A stretch of 64,000 bases of DNA from Cymbomonas tetramitiformis (Eukaryota > Chlorophyta > Pyramimonadophyceae > Pyramimonadales > Pyramimonadaceae): assembly GCA_001247695.2 (NCBI GenBank), contig LGRX02027640.1:1-64000 (forward strand), given 5' to 3'. The position numbers and the translations under genes are program-made. This document shows, piece after piece, positions 33,087-42,571 of this stretch. Position 1 is the stretch's first letter. Each line of letters opens with the position of its first letter. Under the pieces are notes generated by a model. That model worked only from the letters and a program-made list of their open reading frames with translations. It did no database searches and was not told where the DNA came from.

Positions 33087-35780
33087 TTGGAGCTGAAAAT
33101 TCACGCACGCGATACTTCGATTGAAAAGAGAGCTGCTCACGTAATTGAGAGGCACAAACGAAGCAGTATGCATCCTAACGTACTGTCTTTCCCACGTAAC
33201 CACGGCAGACACGCACACGACCGCATACACGTTAAGCCGCAAGCATTTCAGTTGAATTATAAAGTAGTTTGGGGATTTGGACTAACGGGAATTCACAGTT
33301 ACATCGTCACTGAAACAACGGAAAACAATCCGCTGGAACATTCTCAGGGAACTGAATTGATAAACCCAAAAGTGAGATCTAACGCGGGGCCTTTCATTTT
33401 GACTGTTAGATACAGACCTTTCACACTGCCACAAACGAGTCATAGAGTGACTAAAAAGCCCGCCGTTCACACGAGCAGTATGCATTCCTACGTTCCGTCC
33501 CTCTCACGAAACCACTGCAGATATGCACACGACAGCATACACGATAACCCACAAGCATCTCAGTTTGATTATAACGTTGTCTGGGGATTAAAATTAATAA
33601 CGAAAAACCACAGTAACATTGCCACTGAAACAACGGGAAACAACCTGTTGGAACATCCACAGAGAATTGAAACGATTAACCCTAAAGTGGAATCTAACGC
33701 GGGGCTGCTCATTTTGACTGATAGATATAAACATCTCACACCACCACAGACGAGTCATCGTGTGACTAAAAAGCCTGTCTTTCACACGAGCAGTATGCAT
33801 CTCTCTGTCTCGTCCCTCTCACGAAACCACGGCAGATATGCACACGACTGCATACACGATTACCCGCGAGCATCACAGTTGGATTATAACGTTGTCTGGG
33901 GTATAAGATTAACGGAAAATCACAGCAACATCGCCACTGAAACATTGGGAAACAACCTGTTGGAACATTCATAGAGAATTGAAACGATAAACCCTAAAGT
34001 GAGATCTAACGCGGGGCTTTTTATTCCGACTGTAAGTAAACCTTTCACATTGTCACAAACGAGTCATCGTGTGACTAAAAAGCCTACCTTTCACACGAGT
34101 AGTATGCATCTCTCCGTTCCGTCCCTCTCACGAAACCACGGCAGATATGCACACGATTGCATACACGATAACCCACAAGCATCACAGTTGATTATAACGT
34201 TGTTTGGGGATTAAGATTAACGGAAAATCACAGTAACAGCCACTGAAACATCGGAAACAACCTGTTGGAACATCCACAGAGAATTGAAACGATTAACCCT
34301 AAAGTGGAATCTAACGCGGGGCTGCTCATTTTGACTGATAGATATAAACATCTCACACCACCACAGACGAGTCATCGTGTGACTAAAAAGCCTGTCTTTC
34401 ACACGAGCAGTATGCATCTCTCTGTCTCGTCCCTCTCACGAAACCACGGCAGATATGCACACGACTGCATACACGATTACCCGCGAGCATCACAGTTGGA
34501 TTATAACGTTGTCTGGGGTATAAGATTAACGGAAAATCACAGCAACATCGCCACTGAAACATTGGGAAACAACCTGTTGGAACATTCATAGAGAATTGAA
34601 ACGATAAACCCTAAAGTGAGATCTAACGCGGGGCTTTTTATTCCGACTGTAAGTAATAAATCTTTCACATTGTCACAAACGAGTCATCGTGTGACTAAAA
34701 AGCCTACCTTTCACACGAGTAGTATGCATCTCTCCGTTCCGTCCCTCTCACGAAACCACGGCAGATATGCACACGATTGCATACACGATAACCCACAAGC
34801 ATCACAGTTGGGTTATAACGTTGTTTGGGGATTAAGATTAACGGAAAATCACAGCAACACCGCCACTGAAACATCGGAAAACAACCTGTTGGAACATCCA
34901 CAGAGAATTGAAACGATTAACCCTAAAGTGAGATCTAACGCGGGGCTGCTCATTTTGACTGTTAGATATAAACATCTCACACCACCACAGACGAGTCATC
35001 GTGTGACTAAAAAGCCTGTCTTTCACACGAGCAGTATGCATCCCCTCCGTCTCGTCCCTCTCACGAAACCACGGCAGATATGCACACGACTGCATACACG
35101 ATTACCCGCGAGCATCACAGTTGGATTATAACGTTGTCTGGGGTATAAGATTAACGGAAAATCACAGTAACATCACCACTGAAACATTGGGAAAGAACCT
35201 GTTGGAACATCCATAGAGAATTGAAACGATAAACCCTAAAGCGAGATCTAACGCGGGGCTTTTTATTCCGACTGTAAGTAATAAACCTTTCACATTGTCA
35301 CAAACGAGTCATCGTGTGACTAAAAAGCCTACCTTTCACACGAGTAGTATGCATCTCTCCGTTCCGTCCCTCTCACGAAACCACGGCAGATATGCACACG
35401 ATTGCATACACGATAACCCACAAGCATCACAGTTGGGTTATAACGTTGTTTGGGGATTAAGATTAACGGAAAATCACAGCAACACCGCCACTGAAACATC
35501 GGAAAACAACCTGTTGGAACACTCACAGAGAATTGAAACGATTAACCCTAAAGTGAGATCTAACGCGGGGCTGCTCATTTTGACTGTTAGATATATTTCT
35601 TTCACACCGCCACAAACGAGTCATTGTGTGACTAAAAAGCCTGCCTTTCACACGAGCAGTATGCATCCCCTCCGTCTCGTCCCTCTCACGAAACCACGGC
35701 AGATATACACATGACCGCATACACGATCATTTGCAAGCATTTCAGTTGGACTATAACGGTGTCTGGGGATTAACGGAAAA
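33087..35780 (+). repeat. ~312-bp satellite array, nine units, coding-like
   Basis: The anchor (CACGAG)CAGTATGCAT recurs with ATG at 33168, 33480, 33795, 34104, 34412, 34724, 35036, 35349 and 35661; spacing 312, 315, 309, 308, 312, 312, 313, 312. Units 4, 6 and 8 (AGTAGTATGCATCTCTCCG) differ from units 3, 5 and 7 (GCAGTATGCATC.CTC.GTCTCG), so the array is built of ~620-bp dimers. In the plus strand each unit reads as a 104-residue repeat (HTSSMHLSVPSLSRNHGRYA, IETINPKVRSNAGLL, HRVTKKP). The first three units form one open frame of 296 codons; later ones carry stops or one-base indels. The array ends abruptly at 35780 in the middle of a unit, where the giant gypsy element begins. Confidence 0.85.
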
Positions 35781-35931
35781 CATGTGCCCGGAGGCACAGC
35801 GTGAGCCGATATGCCTATGCGTCTGTATGTGTGTCATCGGGAGTAATCTGGGATTGGCACAATGACAGTGAAATTGGGCTTGAAATCACGATGAGAATGA
35901 GTACCAGGGCGCTCCGAGCGGGGCCTCACTT

Positions 35932-37137
35932 TTGGTGCGCCACCTCCCAGCGGTGACAGCTGATCCAGAGGCCCGCAGGCGTCGACGCTCACGAAGGGAG
36001 TCCTCGGGCCCGGCAACGCATGGCAGGCATATCCCGAGCCTGAGCCGCTCGCCAGAGCACTCCGACCCCGAGTCTGGGACGGACGCCAGCCGCACCAGTA
36101 CGGGGTCCAGGGGGAGCCGGGGCACACTTGCGCGGGCAGAGCGCAGGCGGAGAGCCGCTCGCAGATCCGGGTCTGATTCGGACGCGAGCAACCGGAGTGA
36201 GCATATCCGCAGGGAGGTCCTTGCGGCAGTGCAAGCCCTGAACCTCTCTGCGGTGCTCTCAAGAGAGCTCGCCCCGTCAGGCGCAGCGATATCTGCAGAA
36301 AACCCCCCATCAGACGACCCCCAGAGCGGTGCACAGGGAGCCCTGACGGCGGATCGGCCCCTCGAGGCGGACGCTGCAGACAGCGAGACCCCTCCAGAGT
36401 CTCTGACTGTCGCTGGAGCAGCCCCTATTGAGCCTCCCACTCAGGCCCCCCTAAACATGATGGTGGCTCGCCGACGCCAATCGATGGAGTCGGTGGTACA
36501 TGGCGGTGGTGACCCTGATTCAGAGAGCAGAGTCCCCAGCCCCAGGAACTCGCCCCCAAGTCCCCCTGATGATCCACCCCCAGACCCTTCTGGTGATCCC
36601 GATCGGGGACCCGGTCCCTCTTACCCCCATTATCCAGAGGTCCGGGCCCTCTTCATTACCCACGACGGCGGATCTCTGTGGGTACATCAGTCAGCGGGGG
36701 TGCGAGGCGCAGCGACCGTCTCTTTACCACGAGATGAACGTCGCAGGGCTGGAGTACAAGGCGACACCATCCTCTTCACCATCATGCACCTGCTGGGAGC
36801 CCCATTGACAGCCTATGCACGCATGGGAGGTCGCCTTCATCACACTCCGCTGCTCCTTACCAGCCCTCGTGTGGAGACCTGGGTCCTCATGGTCGACCGC
36901 GAGGTCATGGATATGGCTATGGGGGACCCAGCCGCAGCCAATGTGCGGTCTACGAGCATGGGACAGCCAGTGTGGGAATGGATTCCTGCCACTGCGCGGG
37001 AGTCCGAGATGCAGCACTTCGACCAGGACGGGCTCGCCGCGTGGTCTGAAGTCAGCAACTCCGACTGGTACCGAAGCATGAGCGTGGTGGCCGCACAACC
37101 ACCCACCCCCATGCCCTTCCACACGCCTCTTGACTGA
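35932..37137 (+). CDS. ORF A of the giant gypsy element, gag-related
   Basis: Open from 35884 with no ATG before 36457; the N-terminal part is Arg/Ser-rich (RRRRSRRESSG) and Pro-rich (PRNSPPSPPDDPPPDPSGDP). The C-terminal ~150 residues resemble the middle of the downstream gag: SLWVHQSAGVRGAATVS against SFWLRNHLSSSSAVTVS, then PLLLTSPRVETWVLMVDREV against PVRLTEIEDSDAFTLEV, and the AARESEM..FDQDGLAAW..VSNSDWYRSM tail against ALESEL..FDPLGLQIWAAFSSSEAYLFRGM. This looks like an internal duplication of a gag domain. It has no zinc knuckle. Translation start is unclear (ATG at 36457 would keep only the conserved half). Possibly a second structural protein or regulator of the element. Confidence 0.55.
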   Translation: MVRHLPAVTADPEARRRRRSRRESSGPATHGRHIPSLSRSPEHSDPESGTDASRTSTGSRGSRGTLARAERRRRAARRSGSDSDASNRSEHIRREVLAAVQALNLSAVLSRELAPSGAAISAENPPSDDPQSGAQGALTADRPLEADAADSETPPESLTVAGAAPIEPPTQAPLNMMVARRRQSMESVVHGGGDPDSESRVPSPRNSPPSPPDDPPPDPSGDPDRGPGPSYPHYPEVRALFITHDGGSLWVHQSAGVRGAATVSLPRDERRRAGVQGDTILFTIMHLLGAPLTAYARMGGRLHHTPLLLTSPRVETWVLMVDREVMDMAMGDPAAANVRSTSMGQPVWEWIPATARESEMQHFDQDGLAAWSEVSNSDWYRSMSVVAAQPPTPMPFHTPLD

Positions 37138-37890
37138 CCCTTGAGCTTTGGCAGTCACGTGCTCAAGAAGTCTGCACTTGGAAGTGGTATTGCTCTGCGC
37201 CCTTTTGCCCCCTGACTTTCACCCTGCATGCAAACAGGCGATTTTCCAAGACTGTTATGCTGCAAAATGATCAGAAAAGGGGGAAAAGAGGTCGCCAGCA
37301 ACTTAAATTTACCGGGATTAACAGCCAGATTGACCCGAACGGAGAGTGGAAAGTGCACAAGTGGTCAGATTGAGAATTGAGGACCTCGGAGACAGTTTTA
37401 ACGTGGACACAAAAATTCCAGACGTTTCTTGATAGTTTTTTGTCGTTTGGAACCTGGCCCCGACACCTGGGTCCTCATAGATCGCTACATTTTAAATTGG
37501 GATGGCCGATCAGCACGACAGAGCCAAATTAGACAATTTTGAGCCCATCGGACTACATAGGGGGAAACGAGAGCCCAGAAGGAGAATTTTCTATTTTTTT
37601 ATATTCTTTGAAAGAAAAGAATAGTCTCCAACACTGGGACCTGGTCAATTTGTCTGGATTGCTCCGGGATGGCCGCCAAGAAATTAGCCAAACTGCCGAT
37701 TAACACTCAATTTTTGAAATTTGACCACCAAAAACCGCATTTCACTCTGGAAAGCATATTTCTTCGTTCACCCCGACTTCCACTGCTAAGATGAATTGTT
37801 TTTCTGAGTGTTCTGGGGGAATTTGCCCAAATTGGACAGATTTGACTTCCCCAACGGTCAGATTTACACTTTTCCACTCCTAATTTCGAC
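37138..37890 (+). other. Non-coding leader between ORF A and gag
   Basis: 753 bp with no ORF of note. The GC content falls relative to the flanking ORFs. It includes phrases such as GGGATGGCCG (37500, 37666) and short purine runs; no hairpin or repeat of clear significance was seen. It could hold an internal promoter or 5' leader of gag. Confidence 0.4.
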
Positions 37891-40800
37891 ATGATGCAGA
37901 ACGCCAACACTGGACGCTCCCCTCCAACGTCGCCCACGTCGACTCCCAGGCGTACAAGGGGACGGCAGGCCAGTCAGCGCAGTACGAGAGGTGCTGCAGC
38001 CACTGGAACCACTGGCAAGGGGGCGAAGGGCACCTACAAGGCGCCCTCTCCGGGTCAGCCGCCGCAGGCTGCGACAGCAGCAGGTGCGCCAAGCTTCCAG
38101 ATACCCAAGAAGAAGTCGACCCTGTCAGCTGATGCTCCTGAGTTTAACAGCGTGACTCCTCTGGCTCTGGATTCTGGAACAGCTTGTGTGACACCTCCCC
38201 TGGAGGAGGCTGTAACGGTACCTAAACAGCACCCTAATCCGCCTCTGCGTCCTGCAAGAGCGGCGTCACCACGGGTGCTGACTGTTGACACCCCTGGTGC
38301 AGGGCGAAACATGAGAGCGACTCCCCAGCGGTATGTCAACTCAACCTCTCCTTTCCCTGGCATCCTGCGACTGTCCGGAAGCCGCGACCTGAGCCCTCCA
38401 GCTCCGCGCCAGCGAAGCCCGCCTCGGACTCGAGACCGGACCCCGCCACCGCCGCGCTGCAGGAGCCCACCGCGGACGCGCGACATGAGTCCTCCAGATC
38501 CAAGACCGCGAAGCCCTTTGACATCCTACAGGACTCCACACACTTGGTCTGGAGCTACGGTGATGACCTCCCCGCACGGCCAGCTGCCCACGCCATTCAT
38601 CGAGAACGCGCTTCAGGCTGAGTCCGCGGGAGCAGCCTTTGCGGGACCATCTCTACCTGCTGACCGACCACCTCGCGACCCGATCGCTGCGCGCGAAATG
38701 ACCGAGGTCAACATTGCAGCATGTGAGCAGGACATGCAGAATGAGGCGAATGAGCAGAGACCAGGACTTCGCCAATTTCCCTCCCGCTCCGATGTGGCCA
38801 ACTGGCGAAAGCGCCAGCAGCCGGGTGAGAATCTCGCCTGGACTCCGCGCCCTAACCAAGGGGGTGTGGGGGCAGCGGGGAGGTCAGAAGACACGCACCA
38901 AAGCATTGCTGGCGAACCCATGGCACACTCAATGCATCCAACTCCCTCCTCAACAAGCAACGGGGAGGTGGGGGCAGCGGGGAGGACAGGTGGCTCCGGC
39001 TTGACAGGTGGCCCACGCCACATAAGCATAGCATGTTCTGGGCATTCGCTGACATCGCCGCTTATTACGGAGAAGGTGAACGGTGACTCTCTGACCTCAC
39101 CGATTACCGATACCGTTACGGAACCTAAGGTGATCGGTGACTCTATGGCAAGGTTGTCGGTGACTTTCGAGTCCGAGAAAGACAGCGAGGCAACTTCATT
39201 GACGCCTTCACTGACTCAGGCGACTACGGAGGCAGCTACGGTTACGGATATGCTCGAGTCCCTGTTGAACAGCGAGTCCAGACCTTTGACTACCTCGCTG
39301 ACCTCAACAACTACGGATATGCCCGAGTCCCTGTTGAACCGCGAGTCCAGACCTTTGACTACCTCGCTGACCTCAACAACTACGGAGCAGCCAGTCAGCA
39401 CAGTCAGCTCAGTCAGTTACGCCGACCTCGCACTCAGGCGTGGCGTTGGACTCGCAGCCTACCAGCCGCCTCCTCTTCCAGTCATCGAACCCCCTTCTCA
39501 AGCAGATGTCCTCAGCAGAATTCCAGTCAGAAACTTACCTCTGAACCAAGACTCAGTGAACCAGCTTTCTCGCCGGGAGAGGCGCCATCAGCGATGGGAA
39601 CAGAATCAGCAGCGCCTGGCAGAACAGCGCAGAGCACTCTTCTCTGACCCCGCCTCAGCCAGAACGCCCTCAGATGCCTCGGTCCCCGCGCTGAACCATC
39701 AGCATCAATCCCTAATGCAGAATCAGATGATGTTAGAAGTATCAGAGTACATGCAAAATCTACATCAGCAAGTGCTCCAACACTATCCTCATCTGACTTC
39801 GGTTCTACCAGCGGTGGGCGCTCCACCTATGACGCCCTACCAGCACACCTTAGGATGGGCGAGCGGTTTACCAGGTGCACCGGCGCCAGCTGCTGGATCA
39901 GGTCCTTGGCTGGTACCAGCACCGGCTCAACTAGTTCCCGCACCGGCTCAACCGGCTCCAGCACCGGCTCAACCGGCTCCAGCACCGGCTCAACCGGCGC
40001 CGGCACCATTTCAGCCATATCCACCGGCTACCGGTGCATCGCCTTCTGACTCCGCTGAGCCTGATCATCCGTCACCAGGAAACTCGCCCCCGCCTTCAGA
40101 CAATGGTGAACCACGACACAGGCGTCTAGATGTGTTGCTATGGACTTTAGAAGGAGCCTCCTTCTGGTTGAGAAATCACCTGTCCTCTTCCTCCGCAGTG
40201 ACTGTCAGCCACGGCGCTGAGGCACAATATTCTTACCGACTGCCAACCATGCCTGGAAGCGCCAGTCACTTCATAACCGATACAAATCGGATTTGGATGA
40301 CTATGCGACACATCGGAGTGGACATCCAAGACCTGGCGCAGCATGGGTCAGTGCATACTCCTGTGCGCCTGACTGAGATTGAGGACAGTGACGCTTTCAC
40401 TCTGGAAGTGGAGAAAACGCAAGTGGATGAAGCGCGGCGTTGCGCGGAAAGCCGTACTGGAACTCAGCAGAGACGCCTGCCATTGTACTCCTGGGTGACC
40501 ATCGCGGAAAATGCCTTAGAGTCCGAGTTGACAGAATTTGACCCCCTGGGACTCCAAATTTGGGCAGCATTTTCATCCTCCGAGGCGTACTTGTTTCGAG
40601 GAATGGCGGCTGGCAACCAACCAACTCCCGCCACAGTACCGGCTAGACTGGGCGTCAACCGGTTTCCCTCTGGTGTTCCCAGCGCAGAAGAGTACAGATC
40701 GCCTGGAAATTCCTTGCCAGCGGCCCCGGGACTCCTGCCAGTGGACCAGCGCCTTTCTCAATTCCCAGGGCACCACGATCTTATGGGAGCGGCTTCTCCA

Positions 40801-41952
40801 GGTGATGTCTACCGAGAATCCAAGACAGTGGCTGATGTGCTCAAGCTGATCAGAGACATTCCTATGTACCCCTCCTCCGCTGAACTAATCACCACTGACG
40901 CTGACATTGCCGCGCTTCCACCTTTTTCTGAAGCGCTGGTCAATTTTCTGTCAATGGGCGTAGTCACCTTCGCCCTGGGTCGCATGAGTGCTTATCGCCT
41001 AGACCTGACCATGATCACCATGCCGGAGATCTTGAAGGAAGTGGCGCAACGCAAACTGCAGCCGCGATCCCTTACTTTTCTCAAGCAAGGTGGTATGTTG
41101 AACTCGGAGGCCTGGAACCGGCGTTACGCCACTTTGGCGCCTTTCCTGGCCGACGTAGCCAGGAGCGTACTGGATGACATCGCGCTGGTAGGACTAGCGG
41201 GGACCGTGATGCGCATGGCGCAGCGACGAGAAGAGACTGCGCGTTTGTTCGCCACTCGTCTGGTATCCTGGCACGAGGTAGTGCAGTTATTGGCAGACGC
41301 CATGCCCAACTGCCACGCCATCAGCCAGCAGCAGCTATTATATCAGTTCTGGTCTGGACTGCGACTGAAGCAAGCTGTGATGGATCGCCTCATTGAGGAT
41401 CGGTTGGATCTGCAAAGTCCAGCGGATTGGGAGAGCAATCATCCCGGATCCACCGCGCTGCAGCATATCATCACTGTGGCCACCAAATTGGAGCGCAGTG
41501 AAGCTCTGACCGCAGCGCGAACCTCTCCCGCCTCGGCACCTGCGAACCGAAGTCCTGCCTGGAGGAATGGTCGCTCGTCCTCCAGACTTAACGCCGTGCA
41601 GGACGCTGGGGAGGAAGACACTACTGACCTCGACCCCGCCGACCTCAGGGTGCAGCACGCCGTGCCGCCCAGCCCGGCGGGATTGACCAGGCCGCCACGC
41701 CGATGCTACGTCTGCAACTCTGACTCCCATTTATGGGCTAACTGCCCCGACGAGGCCAAGAAACGAGCCTGGATTGCTGACGCCCCAGCTCGTTTGGCAC
41801 GCCGCCGCGCTGCAAATGAATCTCATATCGCAGCGCTGGAGACAGAATGGGAGGATTTGGAAGATGAAGCGGAAGCGCTGGAGTATTTTCAGAACGAGGA
41901 ATCGGCCGCAGCGTCCTCCTCGGGTCAGCAATCTGCGGAGGAGGAGGACTGA
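37891..41952 (+). CDS. gag: Gag polyprotein, 1353 aa, CCHC zinc knuckle
   Basis: ATG (ATGATGCAG) and open to TGA at 41950. N-terminal half is disordered: RS/RP repeats (RSPPRTRDRTPPPP), Thr/Ser tandem repeats (a 60-bp unit with PESLLN.ESRPLTTSLTSTTT twice near 39250-39390) and a PAPAQ repeat near 39.93-40.0 kb. The middle contains the conserved segment shared with ORF A. The C-terminal third has the helical capsid-like region (LFATRLVSWHEVVQLL, YQFWSGLRLKQAVMDRLIED) typical of gypsy Gag, and a CX2CX4HX4C knuckle (CYVCNSDSHLWANC) at ~1271-1284 that binds element RNA. The length is two to three times that of usual gypsy Gag. Ends with an acidic tail. The frame after the TGA stays open to 42321. 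Confidence 0.85.
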   Translation: MMQNANTGRSPPTSPTSTPRRTRGRQASQRSTRGAAATGTTGKGAKGTYKAPSPGQPPQAATAAGAPSFQIPKKKSTLSADAPEFNSVTPLALDSGTACVTPPLEEAVTVPKQHPNPPLRPARAASPRVLTVDTPGAGRNMRATPQRYVNSTSPFPGILRLSGSRDLSPPAPRQRSPPRTRDRTPPPPRCRSPPRTRDMSPPDPRPRSPLTSYRTPHTWSGATVMTSPHGQLPTPFIENALQAESAGAAFAGPSLPADRPPRDPIAAREMTEVNIAACEQDMQNEANEQRPGLRQFPSRSDVANWRKRQQPGENLAWTPRPNQGGVGAAGRSEDTHQSIAGEPMAHSMHPTPSSTSNGEVGAAGRTGGSGLTGGPRHISIACSGHSLTSPLITEKVNGDSLTSPITDTVTEPKVIGDSMARLSVTFESEKDSEATSLTPSLTQATTEAATVTDMLESLLNSESRPLTTSLTSTTTDMPESLLNRESRPLTTSLTSTTTEQPVSTVSSVSYADLALRRGVGLAAYQPPPLPVIEPPSQADVLSRIPVRNLPLNQDSVNQLSRRERRHQRWEQNQQRLAEQRRALFSDPASARTPSDASVPALNHQHQSLMQNQMMLEVSEYMQNLHQQVLQHYPHLTSVLPAVGAPPMTPYQHTLGWASGLPGAPAPAAGSGPWLVPAPAQLVPAPAQPAPAPAQPAPAPAQPAPAPFQPYPPATGASPSDSAEPDHPSPGNSPPPSDNGEPRHRRLDVLLWTLEGASFWLRNHLSSSSAVTVSHGAEAQYSYRLPTMPGSASHFITDTNRIWMTMRHIGVDIQDLAQHGSVHTPVRLTEIEDSDAFTLEVEKTQVDEARRCAESRTGTQQRRLPLYSWVTIAENALESELTEFDPLGLQIWAAFSSSEAYLFRGMAAGNQPTPATVPARLGVNRFPSGVPSAEEYRSPGNSLPAAPGLLPVDQRLSQFPGHHDLMGAASPGDVYRESKTVADVLKLIRDIPMYPSSAELITTDADIAALPPFSEALVNFLSMGVVTFALGRMSAYRLDLTMITMPEILKEVAQRKLQPRSLTFLKQGGMLNSEAWNRRYATLAPFLADVARSVLDDIALVGLAGTVMRMAQRREETARLFATRLVSWHEVVQLLADAMPNCHAISQQQLLYQFWSGLRLKQAVMDRLIEDRLDLQSPADWESNHPGSTALQHIITVATKLERSEALTAARTSPASAPANRSPAWRNGRSSSRLNAVQDAGEEDTTDLDPADLRVQHAVPPSPAGLTRPPRRCYVCNSDSHLWANCPDEAKKRAWIADAPARLARRRAANESHIAALETEWEDLEDEAEALEYFQNEESAAASSSGQQSAEEED

Positions 41953-42411
41953 GTGTCCTCCCGCCGGCGGGACGCCGGCGACAGGGCGGTATGGGTAACC
42001 GCCCCTGGGCAAGGAGTACAGCCTTCGCCCACAACCGAGGGAATATCCAGAAGGATCCTCCGCCACCCCCCAACCCTCTGGCCGCTCGAGGATATGGATT
42101 CACCTGGTCTGCCGATCAGAGGCGACAACGCCATCTCGACAGAACCAGAACCCTACGGGATGAACCCTCGTTGTCCAGTACCGCTGTTTACACAGCAAAC
42201 CTTTCCACTGAGCAGAGCCGGCGAGAACATCACTTGGTTTCCCGGCGCCATCAGCGGTCGCCACGAAGGTCACCCACTTCGTCGCCTGAGCGCTCCAAGC
42301 CTCCCGTTATGTTCAGTGTAGATCGCTCCCTTGGAACTGGTGATCGCTATCCAGCTCCACGACGCGAGCGTGGCGAAACGCCCCGCGTTGACCCCACAGA
42401 CCTTGGGGATA

Positions 42412-42445
42412 CCCTAACCCTAACCCTAACCCTAACCCTAACCCT
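42412..42445 (+). repeat. Telomere-type tract (CCCTAA)n inside the element
   Basis: 34 bp of uninterrupted CCCTAA, five and two-thirds copies. In the protease frame it encodes Asn-Pro repeats, in the alternative frame Leu-Thr repeats. It lies between the gag stop and the protease ORF. Confidence 0.95.
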
Positions 42446-42571
42446 GAGACATCAGTACTGGCAGCACTGGATGAGGATGATGGTCAGGAAGAGGAGACCC
42501 AGTGGACCTTCAACCCACTCAACACCCCCTGGCGGAACACTCCTCGACAGCGAGTACCGAGGAAAGCTCCG

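Noticed and set aside
33087..33974. A functional repeat-protein gene
   Set aside because: Only the first three units form an open frame; other units have stops and indels, so a satellite is the safer call.
35856..35862. GGCACAA as the 5' LTR end, pairing with TTGTGCC at 49645
   Set aside because: The same bases fit a primer-binding site (TGGCACAATGAC), and no matching LTR end is found on the 3' side; left open.
42412..42445. A chromosome end or fusion point
   Set aside because: The telomere-type tract is only 34 bp and lies inside an element with continuous ORFs on both sides.
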